Below are positions 1 to 10,549 of a stretch of DNA of 64,000 bases, piece by piece; position 1 is the stretch's first letter; each line of letters starts with the position of its first letter. The notes beneath the pieces were generated by a model. The model was not told where the DNA came from, made no database searches, and saw only the letters and a list, made by a program, of their open reading frames with translations. Both the position numbers and the translations under genes were made by a program. Origin of the DNA: Gnetum montanum (lineage: Eukaryota > Streptophyta > Gnetopsida > Gnetales > Gnetaceae); the NCBI GenBank assembly GCA_015680685.1, contig MNCI01012629.1:570587-634586 (forward strand). Direction: 5' to 3'.

Positions 1-960
1 GACTAATTATATATATATAAAGACCATATTATCCATACACCCATTTTCAATAATAATATAATCTTACCATGGACATAATGATGAACTCCTCATAAATAAA
101 CTAAAATATATCTATGATCATTATGCCTTGATGAAAAGGTAAATAATTAAGAGGGAATGAAAATGGTATGACATCAATGGGATTTGTGGATTCTCTAAAG
201 CCTCTATTATGAGTCTCATTATGTTGTCAAGTTGTATAATTTACTTATGTTCTAACACAAAATGGAAGCATGTTCTAAAATATATGTTACCTTACTAGGT
301 CATTAAAAAGACATGTTACCCATGCCTAAAGGTAGCCCTTTGGGACAATTGACATAATGATTACATAATAAATATACATATTAAAAATTCTTGGGGGATC
401 CACTAGAAAGACATAATATTCATGCTTGAAGAGAGACATATTTTCATAAACTTGTATTGGTTATGAGACTAGAAAGACATGTTAACCATGCCTGAAGTTA
501 CTCCTCTATCTAATGGCTAAGTCTCCTTCTCCTTTAGAATAAACTACGTAATTAATAAACTAATTCCTTTCTCTAGATTGCGAAGTAATAATATTTCTTG
601 TAATCATAATGGCTACATGGTTGTAAGTTTTAGGATGATATAATGCAATATCATTAGTAAGTCACATGGACTTGGTTTGGATCTTGGACAAATGGGAGAA
701 TAATCACTTTAACTATGCACTAGACATAGAAATCATCATTATTCTTATGATAAGAAACCTCACATTCCATTTTTTGTGATCTCTACTATTACCATTCCAC
801 CTAGATGAAATTTTTTTCACTTAGTTGCATCGATGGCCATGCATGTTTGATAATCTTAGTAGTGAATACTTGGTTCACCTCATAACCAGTCGACACTAAT
901 ATAGGTTCAAGATGAGTATGGAAAGTGGAAAGGGATATTTTATGCTTTGGATAGCTTAAA
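1..960 (+). repeat. G-family LTR fragment (copy G1)
   Basis: Non-coding, AT-rich sequence that matches, in order, the regions following pol in the G copies at 36.3-36.9 kb and 61.4-62.2 kb. Shared landmarks are a phrase meaning 'tatgacatcaa.gggattt' near 157-187 and a short sub-repeat, CTAGAAAGACATGTTACCC followed by ATGCCTGAAGG, seen three times (about 305-335, 408-435 and 470-503). The same sub-repeat occurs near 36600, 36708 and 61803. No gene is present. I read it as part of a G LTR on the plus strand; the left end lies outside the window. Confidence 0.6.
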
Positions 961-1402
961 TTATCCTTATATACATAGTTAGTTAAAACTTAATAGTTTA
1001 ATCATTTTACCATTTTAATATTTTAATAATAAAATACCAGTATCTTATGTTTCAATCTCACTTAATCATACCAATTGAACTAGCACAAGTGGTGATTTGG
1101 AAGATAATTACAAACAATCCAATGCCTAATTATCTATGAAACTAGATGCCTAAGTTCCATAAAATTTGATTGAATCATGCATGCATGCTTGTAATTTATA
1201 TGGTTGGGTGTAGGAATACTTGCTAGACATCGCTGCCATCATTGTTGGGGGTATTCCTATTGTATACTAAGTGTCATAGATAATTAATTCATACAAAGAT
1301 TATTGTAAGAATGTAATGAGCTATCATAAGAGAAATAATAATATTTTATTTAACATAGACTATAAGAACAAAATGAAAGATGGCTTCTTCTTGCAAAGGT
1401 AG
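961..1402. repeat. Unassigned AT-rich spacer, weak match to 31.9-32.4 kb
   Basis: No open frame or RNA gene is visible. About 1155-1225 resembles 32305-32375: both have a CATG-rich stretch followed by GTTG(A/G)GTGTAGG and a TACTT box. This suggests a shared low-copy repeat flanking G-family fragments. Its nature is unknown. Confidence 0.3.
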
Positions 1403-3947
1403 TGTTACATTCCTTCCAGAGAGATAGGGTATCGCGTTATGATTATAATTTATATATTATGTGTGTGGTCTCGGTACGTTATCAACGACGAGTTAGTTTG
1501 TTATGACTATGCTTTATATGTTATGATGCTTTAGCTTTTATGTTATGATTATGATGTCTTTACATGCTTAAATAACATGATTACGCATACTATCCTAGTG
1601 TGATGTATTAGACAACTGATGTAGCTAGCAAGGATGTTGGATTGGGTTACAAGAGCAATAATTCAGTATATATTTATGTTTTATGAACGATTTTAGTACT
1701 TATGGATTTAAATTGTAGCATTATCTTATGTGCTTCTTGGATGTGATTTTTGAATGTGGATATATAGTGCATTTGATATAGATCTTGTAGGTTCAAAAAT
1801 ATCTTAATTTGAAGTCTTGGTGTGTCTGTTATGCATGGTTGAAGAGAAATAAAAAAGAAATGAACCAATGAAAATATTTCTTTTATTTTTTTTTAAATAA
1901 AAAAGTGGAAATTGGATTTTTAACATGATGTGTGTAATAAAAAAGTAACTTTGGGTTTCCGCATAAGCTTTATACTTTATGCATATGGAAGAAAACAAAG
2001 TAAAAATCACCATCATTTGCCTTTTCTTTTTCCACCACCTTTTGTGGATTTTACCATGCAATTGGTTTTTTTTTTTTCTATACAAATAGAAATTGATTGC
2101 AATTATATTCTTCACTATTTTTCTTGGTTTTCTATCATTTTCTACTCTTTTTGTGAAATTTTAGATTTATGGAAATATTTTTCTTACTCTAAACTTATAT
2201 TTTGGATTGATGTTGTCATATCTACATGGGCACAAAACTTGTTTAGAGAAAAATGGAGTTTTGCTATATTTTTGAGTATTTCATACTTGTTTCAAACTTT
2301 CTACTTCAATAATTGTAATTAGTAGATTTTCTTTACCTTTTCCCTGTATTTTTATGTTGGATTAGTGTATATGATCATGTGATGTAGGCATATGGAGTAG
2401 ATAGTTAAAAGATTAAGTTTGGATATATTGTTTTGTAGATTTTCTAAAATTTTATGATTATCGTTGGGATTGTCTTTTGATGTACTTTCTAATAATAGAA
2501 TTTTTTTTATCTATTTTGGCATCTATCATCTTAGAGGTTACAATAGTGGTCATTTTTATAGAATTATATGTAGTTCAAGGAGTATGATTGTGGCACAAAA
2601 TTTTGTTATGTCAAGTTGTGATATTTTTTTCATAGAATGAGTGTGAATATTAGGTGTGGATATATGTGGTTAGGTTATGTTTGTTTTGGATATGTTATGC
2701 TTGTGATATGTGATGACTTAAGTGAGCTTGGATTTGTACATGTCTTTGCAATCATGCATGTAGTAGTCATTGGTAGGTGTTGCTAGAATAAGGTATGGAC
2801 TAGTTGATGATCAAACACCTTAGAGGTAGTTATGGATTAATCCTCATTGTGATGAATCAATGAGGATCCTATCGTAAGCTTTATCTTGAGAGTGGAAGAG
2901 CATAGGTATGTTCATCCTTATAGCTAGTGTGTGACATAGGTATGTACATCCATATAGCCAGTTCTACAAAAGGCTAGTAGTTGTAGGTTATAGGTTGATG
3001 AACCCTAGCACTGGTTAGGTAAATAAAATACCTATAATTAATGACTAATTATAACTACTCATAGCAATGTTTCACATGCTACACTGAGTGTGGATATGCT
3101 ACGAACCACCTAGGTAAGGTGTATAAGATGGTAGTGATTTATGAGACATAGCATTGATAATGTATATTATTATTGATTTATGCTTATGTGATCCATATGA
3201 TTCTTGATGGTATGTAATAGGTATGACAACATGGATATGATAGTGAAGATGCATATAGGATGGTGTAATGAATGTATAATTAATTATTGTGATCATTATT
3301 ACATCTATTACTATGTGATAGCCATCTATTTGCTTTAGTAAGGATTATGTCAGTGCTATGTGTGATATCATGTGTACATGTGTTGCTTAGAGGATGTGTA
3401 AGACTAACAATTGATGCAAGTTTTTTTATGCCTAATTCTTCTCCTCTAATGTAGCACTTGTTGTCCATCTAGCAAGGGAAGTGTAAAGGCTTTTACTTAA
3501 TTTTATACTAACTTTAGTTAGTTATAGGTTGAAGCCATAGGGGTGTAGGCAAGCACTGAGAGAGAGCAAAGGAGAGGAAAATCTTAGACAATTAGTTGAT
3601 ATATATTTCCATGTATAGTACTATGGACTATTCATATTTGTATGACCCTCACTATACTCTTATGTGTATGATAATAATGTTGTTTTACATCCTATAAGAG
3701 CATTACAAATTTTTGGTTTATGTATATATATGCAATTTTATAAATTAAAATGCATGCTTGGTCATTAATTTGGCATGGACTTTTATGTAAGTTGACCTTC
3801 CATAATATTTATATATATTAATTATTTTATTCTTAATGTATTTTCATGCATCATTAACTTCTAGTTCATCATGCTTTCATTGTATTATTACTAGTGATTC
3901 TAGGCATCAACTTGTCCTAGCTAGGAGAAATAGGATGGAATGTTACA
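1403..3947 (+). repeat. Candidate solo or relict LTR (TGTTACATTCC ... GGAATGTTACA)
   Basis: The interval begins TGTTACATTCC and ends GGAATGTTACA, near-inverted termini with TG...CA ends that resemble the TGTTACA-type ends of plant Del/Tekay chromovirus LTRs. The interior is AT-rich and non-coding, with weak internal repeats, for example CATAGGTATGT followed by a CATCC box twice at about 2910-2968. The 5 bp flanks (GGTAG and AATGA) do not match. The sequence after the right end is not the usual initiator-Met primer site. It could therefore be an old solo LTR, a truncated LTR, or chance termini. Confidence 0.35.
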
Positions 3948-4610
3948 AATGATCTTCCACTTGTTGATGATAGGACAAGGAAGAACCTAGAGGAAGTTTC
4001 TCAACAACTCAAAGTGGTCTACACTCATTAAAATTCAAACTATTTGAACTTCACTTTCATTTTTCACTAAGATGAATAATTGAAATAGAGAGACTTGGAG
4101 AGTAAGATTGCATTACCACCTAAAGACACCATTTCACAAATGTTCATGATGACATTGACAAAGCTGGTAATTGAAGCAATATCACTATACTATTAAGTTA
4201 TGGATCATCTCTCTAGAGATTACCAACCTATAAAGGTCCAACCTAGAAAATATAAACTCATGGAGACCCACCATGAAGTCTCCAAGAGAAAAAGAGTTCC
4301 AATGATACTAATATCACAATAAAAAATGAAGGACACAAAATATTCATTAGGTAGATCTCAATGCCAAGGTCCTCCTCATTTGGTGACGATACCATAACTG
4401 ATCAATGTTTACATTCAACTATTGCAAGAAACCAAGGTAAGAAGAGAGCTTGATGTAGAACTAGGGGAACCTTAAGCCTAATGCTAGGAAACCACTTTCC
4501 ATACACATCTTGAACCCACGTATCCACTGCTAGGCAACCAAATGCTACGTTTCTAAGCATACCAAGCAATAAAATTATTGAGATTACCAAGTGAACACGT
4601 GTTACATTTG
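3948..4610 (+). pseudogene. Degenerate coding-looking remnant, unrecognised
   Basis: In one plus frame, about 4130-4320 reads through with one or two stops as a charged, plausible protein (for example LVIEAISLYY, stop, VMDHLSRDYQPI). The codon texture resembles a decayed gag rather than random AT-rich DNA. I recognise no domain. It lies between the candidate LTR ending at 3947 and a minus-strand G LTR, so it is probably retroelement internal sequence. Confidence 0.2.
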
Positions 4611-5335
4611 AAGTGGTCGTACTTATGTATTTAATCTGTCTAGCTTAATAATCTTAGTAACTCAATTGCTGGAAAATAATTGAAAAATAATTGAGAATAC
4701 TTAATAGATAATTGAAAACATTGAATGCATAAACAAAAGAGCTAATCTATCCAAAGTGATGCAAGGTTTATTAGAAATCTCATATTTATTGATGCACACA
4801 CTATCATGCATAGGTACAACAATGCTCAGGTAAAGATCCATACACTAAATGACTCTTGTTGCAACCACTCAGGGAAAAATTCTAACTTTCAAATGGTAAA
4901 AATGCAAGAGCTTCACTACAATTGAAATTTGGACTCCCATAAATGTGGTGGATAGGCATGTATTTATAGGTAATGGATAGACACTATGTTAATGAGGCAT
5001 CATTGACATAGCTTAAAATGCATCAATGAGGCCTTGTGGACCAAGTCTCATCAACATGGTCAGCTATGTCGATGAGGCCTTGTCAATGTAGCCAACCAAC
5101 GAAAACTCATCATACCCCCATGATTGAATGAAAACTCATCCTTGAGTTCCTTCACAAAATTGGGAAGGTTATTGATTAACTTTTCTTTCAAAAAAATAAA
5201 CTTGATTGACTTGACAAAAAAATGAAGTGCCTAGGTGTACGGGTCAACACATTACAAAAATGGTGGTGTTCAGGACACAAAATTGAAAACCATGACACAA
5301 CTATTCAAAATTTGGACAACACGTTCCTTGATGAT
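4611..5335 (-). repeat. G-type LTR fragment with promoter, minus strand
   Basis: Read on the minus strand, 5100-4990 carries repeated boxes of the type CAAGGCCTCAT(C/T)GA followed by CCTATAAATACATGCC. That is the same order as the G LTR at 62.53-62.60 kb and the minus G LTR at 6.13-6.04 kb. Downstream (4940-4850) the text loosely matches 62620-62700. I interpret it as a U3/R piece of a second G LTR lying just beyond the short gag segment at 5.3-5.6 kb. Confidence 0.5.
4961..4970 (-). promoter_or_regulatory. TATA box of G-type LTR
   Basis: CCTATAAATA on the minus strand, just downstream of short direct repeats. It matches CCTATAAATA in the G LTR at 62593-62602. Confidence 0.5.
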
Positions 5336-5339
5336 GTGA

Positions 5340-5590
5340 ATCTTGTTGGAGAAGATCAAATCGTCCTAGGTGGTTCTCCTTGTTGAGATTGTTCTGTAGG
5401 AACTTCTTCTTTTGGAATACGTTGAATAGATTCCACTTCGGGTTCCTCACAAAGAGATCCTATTGCATGGGTTACCTCTTATTGTTCTTGGCCTTGTTCC
5501 TGTTAGCCCCTTCTAGCTCTAGGTCACTTTCTCCTATGGTTGTCAGGGTTCTCCTTCCTATGGGAACTTTTATTTAGATGCTGTTTACAA
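5340..5590 (-). pseudogene. Start of a G-family gag after the G2 LTR
   Basis: The minus strand here resembles the segment after the G LTR at 63037-63200, including a shared stretch encoding an E-E-P-E-(L/V)-(K/E)-S-I-like motif. In three places (here, 38.09 kb and 63.04 kb) a G LTR is followed by gag-like sequence, so this is likely the N-terminal gag of a following G copy. Frames are broken and no catalytic motif is expected in this part. Confidence 0.4.
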
Positions 5591-7400
5591 TCACAATAGA
5601 ACCATGGATTAGCAATTATTATGTAACCTTAAAAAAATTGGAATATCTTAACTCCTAAGGGTAGTTACACTTTACTAAGTTGTGATTATGGTTGATTTAA
5701 TTGACTTAATTGTTATTCTATTTACACCTTATCATTGATAAATCATCTTGGAGGTTGTTGGAAGGGTTAACTTGGAGAAAGTTGATGTTTATGTATGATT
5801 AAAGTTACTAACCCTTAGGGGAGTTAGAAAAAAATTTCAAAAATTAAATTGGAAACCTTAAGGTTTGTGGCCCCCATGATAAAGATTGTACCTCTAGTAA
5901 GTGCAAGATCGGAAAATGGAGTGATTTGTATAAACAATTTGAAAGTTATAAAATTTGGAAGGATTTGGGTTCTAAAAAATTATAAAAATTCCTTGTGTGG
6001 TATGAGAAAATGACAAAAAATTCCAAAGTATTTGATGGTATATATAGTATTTTTATATTTCACTGACAAGGCCTCAATGATGGGGCCTTGTCAATGAGGT
6101 TAGTTGTGTTAATGAGGCCTTGATGATGTATTTGTTGACCACCATTAACTTTCATTGACTTTGATCAAACTTTCAAAATACAAGAAATTTTTTGATGAAA
6201 TTAGGATCAAATGAAATCTTAGAAGACAAAGAACAATATGAAATCATGAAAAGAGGGTGTTAAAGTTCATAGATTTTAAAAAATGGAGAAAAATTGATTT
6301 AATGGATGAATGAAATGAAAGATTAAGGAGTATTAAGTGGTTTATATAATGGAAAATACAAAATATAAGATTGTAATGATGTCAAAGCTAAGGAGCCTTA
6401 ACTAATCAAGCCAAAAGCTATGCAAGTGGGTTCTCTCCATAATAGGCTCATGCCCTTTTTGCCCTTGCATAATCTCAACTAAGGAGTTTCTGGGCCTCAT
6501 AGTCAATTTAATGATCATGAGAAGTTAAGGACAAACCCAAAATAATCCACTCAAGAATTCCAATACGTCAAACTAAAACATAGAGCATAACATAGAACCT
6601 AGTAGTTAGGTGAGTTATGGTAGCATGGATGGATGATAGAGAAGGTGGAATGGAGTTCCAAATTAAAGACATAAGAATTCCCTTATGGAATTGTGGTGAA
6701 AATGACCCAAGACATTCTATCCTTAGTCCAGACCAAAATCATTCACTTTTAGTGACTTCGCATTGCCACTCTAAGATCAGTCCACCCACTTGAGACATGA
6801 GAGTATCCATACAAGAAAACCATACTTCCACAAAGAGGAGAAAGAAGTAGGAAGTGAGAGAGAGAGGGCCTTATTTAGAGGAAACCTTTAAGCATAGGTG
6901 TATGTCCTTCAAGTCCCATAACCAATGCTTGTAATCCTTTTATTTGTCCAAGGGGTGTGCTTTGAATTTCCATTATTTTTTTAAATGATGGGAACCATAC
7001 CATGTAAGGACTTATTCATGTCAAAGGGGTGTGCTTTGAATTTCCATAATTTTTTTGAATGATGGGAATCACACCATGCAATGATGTTATTTGTCTTCGT
7101 ATCATTGGTGGTATGGAATAGTGAGAAGTCCATAAAAACACTCAAGCACTCAAGCAAGAAGAAGAGTACAAAGAGTATTCAATCCCCTTGAAGTCACATC
7201 CTTTAAAAACCTTTGGATCCTTCCTAATTCTAGAACTACCAAGGTCATTGATTGTTTAAAAAAAAATTTAATTAAAAAGGGAACTCAAATTCCTAGAAAA
7301 ATGAAAACCATAGAGTTCTTTGGATGGGTGGAGGATGTGGACTCACTGCCTATCCCATGAAAAATAAACCATATCAAAGTCATCAGACATCAGAATTCAA
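5591..7400 (-). repeat. G2 3' LTR and adjoining leader, minus strand
   Basis: The sequence lies downstream of the G2 integrase on the minus strand. It matches the region after pol in G3: minus 7085-7025 pairs with 61700-61755 (TTGCATGGTGTG box, then ATGGAAATTCAAAGC), and minus 5877-5790 pairs with 62757-62835 (GGGGG box, then TTTTTCTAACTC and AAGGGTTA). The probable LTR 3' end is near 5870, after the run of G residues. A TATA-like ATAAAAATACTATATA lies near 6040-6058 on the minus strand. No gene is present. Confidence 0.5.
6950..7090 (+). repeat. Two-copy tandem duplication inside G2 LTR
   Basis: A unit of about 74 bp containing AAGGGGTGTGCTTTGAATTT occurs at 6950 and again at 7024, with few differences. 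The other G LTRs (61.7 kb) show only one copy of this box, so the duplication is private to this copy. Confidence 0.6.
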
Positions 7401-7799
7401 AAATAGAAACTAGACATCGACAATCACACATTAAGCACAAATCATCATTAGTAAACAATAATAGCAACATTATGTCCTATGACAATAAAGCAGATTTATT
7501 AGCAAAAATGAGAAAATATCACACTTAATCAAATGAAACACAAGAGACAAAATAAAGTAAAATATATAAGAAAGTGTAAAATAATTAAGAAAATATAAAT
7601 ATACTAAAAATGGTATAAAATTAGAAAAATTTTGAAAATAAAAATTTTTCAGATAAAAAATGTGAAGAAAAAAGGCTAGAAAACCTAAGAGTCCATGGTA
7701 ATGGTTAGCACTAATGTTCATCTTCCCCATGACTAAGTTGGAAGGAGAAGATATGAAAGATAGAATGTGGGTGTCCATTAGGTGAGGTAGCATTTACAC

Positions 7800-8860
7800 T
7801 AGGTAATCTTGGTTCTAGGAAAGGTTTAATTTGTTGGATATTAACCAACTACTTTTTATTTGGATTGTCAGGTTTATAAATTATCATGGCCCTAGAGGGA
7901 AAGGTTTGATCAATTATATAAGGCTCCTCCCACAATGTTTGAAATTTTTCCCTTTGAGGTACATGTGTGGGGTTGTAGTAGAGGACCTTATCTCTTAGTT
8001 GAAACCTTACTTTCCTAATTCTAAGGTCATGGCATTACTTGCTGAATTCCTTGTTCACCTCATTCAAAATAGGCCCACTAAGAAATTTTTTTCTAGCATG
8101 TTTAGATTGATTAATCTATGCTTTTGTGCTAAACTTAGGTCAAGGTTTAGATAATAGGTTGCTAAGAGTCTATGAAGCTTAGATTGAATTGGGAGTGTTG
8201 GAAGTTTTCCATACACTAACTCATAGGGAGAATATCTAATAAGAAGTTTCCAAGTTGATCGATAAGCCTAGAGAGCATCATTAAGTTTTGTGCTCCAATC
8301 CTTCCTATATTTTCTAATGGTTCATGTTAATATTTTTGTAATATCTTGGTTGGTTACCTTTACTTGCCCTTTGGCTTGGGGCTGGTAAGGTGTTGTTAAT
8401 TTATGTACTACTCTCAAGTGTTGCATTAATTTTCTAAATGTGGCACCTGTGAAATGAGTTCCATTATTAGAAATTACTGAATATAGCACCCCAAACCTAT
8501 TGATGATATGTTGTTCTATAAATTTTGTGGTAGTGGATGATGTGCAACCTATAACAGTTGCCACTTNGTGTAGTAGTCAAATACTACTATAATATATCCT
8601 TTCTTGTTAGACATGGGTGTGATGGGAAACATGAAGTCAATGCCCCATATGTCAAAAGGTTCTACTGGTTGAATCCATTGTTGAGGACCTTCCATAGGAG
8701 CAGTCATCCCCCCATCTTGTTGACAATGTTCACAAGACTTGACAAATTGGTGGGCATCTCTAAAGATTGTGGGCCAATAGTATCCTGCCATTAGAACTTT
8801 TATGGTCATGCATCTCCCTACATAGTGGCCTCTACAAGGTCCTTCATGACAATCTTGGAG
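7800..8860 (-). pseudogene. G2 integrase (Ty3/Gypsy), inactivated
   Basis: This would insert retroelement cDNA into the genome. Read on the minus strand from 8860: the zinc-binding part keeps its Cys pair (SCEHCQQDGG) after GYYWP, then WGIDFMFP with the first catalytic Asp, and YIIVVFDYY. The second Asp motif reads ISNNGTHF, so the expected Asp is Asn. The third motif reads GQVKVTNQ, so the catalytic Glu is Lys. Both changes are G-to-A on the coding strand. One N at 8567 falls between the two readable segments. The C-terminal region continues with stops to about 7.8 kb; no chromodomain was seen. It lies downstream of the G2 RT and RNase H. Confidence 0.85.
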
Positions 8861-9149
8861 AATGCGTAGTTAATCTTTGTTAGGGACACACCAATAGATC
8901 AAGCAATAGGTACACACCTTGTATAAGTGTTCATTTATTTCAATGAAGTATTTAACCTAATGAAGAAATTTTTGCTTTTTCCTAAAATCCAAGTCTTTTG
9001 GCATCTCTTAAGTGAGAAGATATGTGAGGATGTCATTATACCATATTGCTTTTTTAGGTGTGTGTTCATTTATTGCTCCAGTAAAGAAGAGTTCATCTAG
9101 AAATTGATTAGAGAGCAAGCTCTCCTCCTTTTTGTTATCCCATATTAAG

Positions 9150-9480
9150 CAATAAAAATGATTAGTAACCACATTCTTGGTCCCTTTTCAATCTACCATA
9201 GTAATATTGAATTCTTGCAAGATCACAAGCCATCATATAACATGAGGGCTTACCATTGGCTTATCATAAGGAAGAGAATTGCACTATGGTCCATATGTAC
9301 AAATACTTTGTAACCTAGCACATAATGCCTAAACTTTTCTAGCGCATACACCACTACCATTAATTCTTTTCTCATGGTGGTGTAATTAACTATGTCCCCA
9401 AAATTCTTTGACTTACGTAGTGGATATAATATGGATGGTTTTTTATCATCTATCTACATGAGCATGGCTCCAAAAGCATA
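9150..9480 (-). pseudogene. G2 RNase H
   Basis: On the minus strand the segment around 9400-9240 reads YALEKFRHYVLGYKVFVH followed by MDHSAILFLM. This is the second half of the Ty3 RNase H domain, usually ending in TDHxAL. It matches G4 (34.33-34.5 kb) and G3 (58.43-58.5 kb). Stops interrupt it. The enzyme would degrade the RNA strand during reverse transcription. Confidence 0.75.
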
Positions 9481-10549
9481 GTTAGATGTGTTTGTCATGA
9501 TATGGAATGGTTTGGACCAATTTGGTGCTTGTAGGATTGGTGTTTCTATGAGTTTCTCTTTTAATTGTTGGAATGCATTTTCACATTCCTTGGTCCAAAT
9601 GAATAGTGCATCTTTCTTTTTAAGTTCTACCAATGGTTTAGAAATCCTAGAGAAACTCTCAATAAGGTGCCAGTAGTAACCAGTGTGTCCAAGGAATGAC
9701 CGAAAATCTTTGATGGTCTTTGGTTAGTATGTTATTTCGTAGATGAAAATTATTTTTTTGGATCTACCTCAAGCCATTTCTGTAAAATTTGGTGCCCTAG
9801 TATAATGCCTTCTTGGACCATGAGATGGCTCTTTCACCAATTGAGCCATAAGTTTGTGTCAACACATCTCTGCAGTACTTGCTCAAGTCAGTCCAAGGCT
9901 TGCTAAAATGTAGCTCTGTAGGTGGAGAAGTCATCCATGAAGACTACTATACCACTACTGATTTTTTGTTGAAGGATAATAAGAACCCAGCATTGAAATG
10001 TTGTTGTGGCATTGCATAGGCCAAATGGCATCTTATAGTATGCAAAAGTTCTCTAGGGACTCATGAATGTTGTCTTGGCTTGGTCTTCTGGTGCAATTTG
10101 GATTTGGTTATAACCGCTATAATTTTCCAAGAAACTATAATAATAATGCTTGGATATGGTGTCTAATACTTGATCCACAAATGACAAAGGAAAGTGATCC
10201 TTAAATGTTGCCATATTTAATAACCTAAAGTCAATGCAAACCTACCATTTACCATCCTTCTTTGGTACAATTATAAGTGGGCTAACCCACTCACTATTCA
10301 TGATTGGATAGATAAACCCTACCTAAGGAGTTTCTCTCTCGCCTCCTTAATGACTTGGTTCAATTTGGGGTTTAGCCACTTTTGTGACTACCTTCTAGGC
10401 TTCATGTGTAGGCCAGTGTAGATGCGATGCTAACATATTATTGGATTGATTCTTGTTAGTTTTAGATATGACCAAGAAAATGCTATTGACCATTTATTCA
10501 TGACTTTCAAGAACTTTTCTTTTTGTTTTGGAGAAAGTTAGGAATTAAT
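9480..10549 (-). pseudogene. G2 reverse transcriptase, 5' part cut by TRG-1 insertion
   Basis: The minus strand shows the ordered RT motifs YSGYNQI then an IAPEDQAKTTF-like stretch (about 10115-10065), MPFGLCNA (about 10036-10011) and the active-site VVFMDDFSTY (about 9950-9915). Several stops and frameshifts break the reading. The upstream part of this element resumes at 29322, because TRG-1 is inserted at 10549/10550. The motif style is that of non-chromovirus plant Gypsy elements (Athila-like wording), but I cannot place the lineage firmly. Confidence 0.8.

Noticed and set aside
1930-2322. 130-codon plus frame rich in Phe and Ile
   Set aside because: Low-complexity translation of T-rich DNA inside the candidate LTR; no motif, no homologous frame elsewhere in the window.
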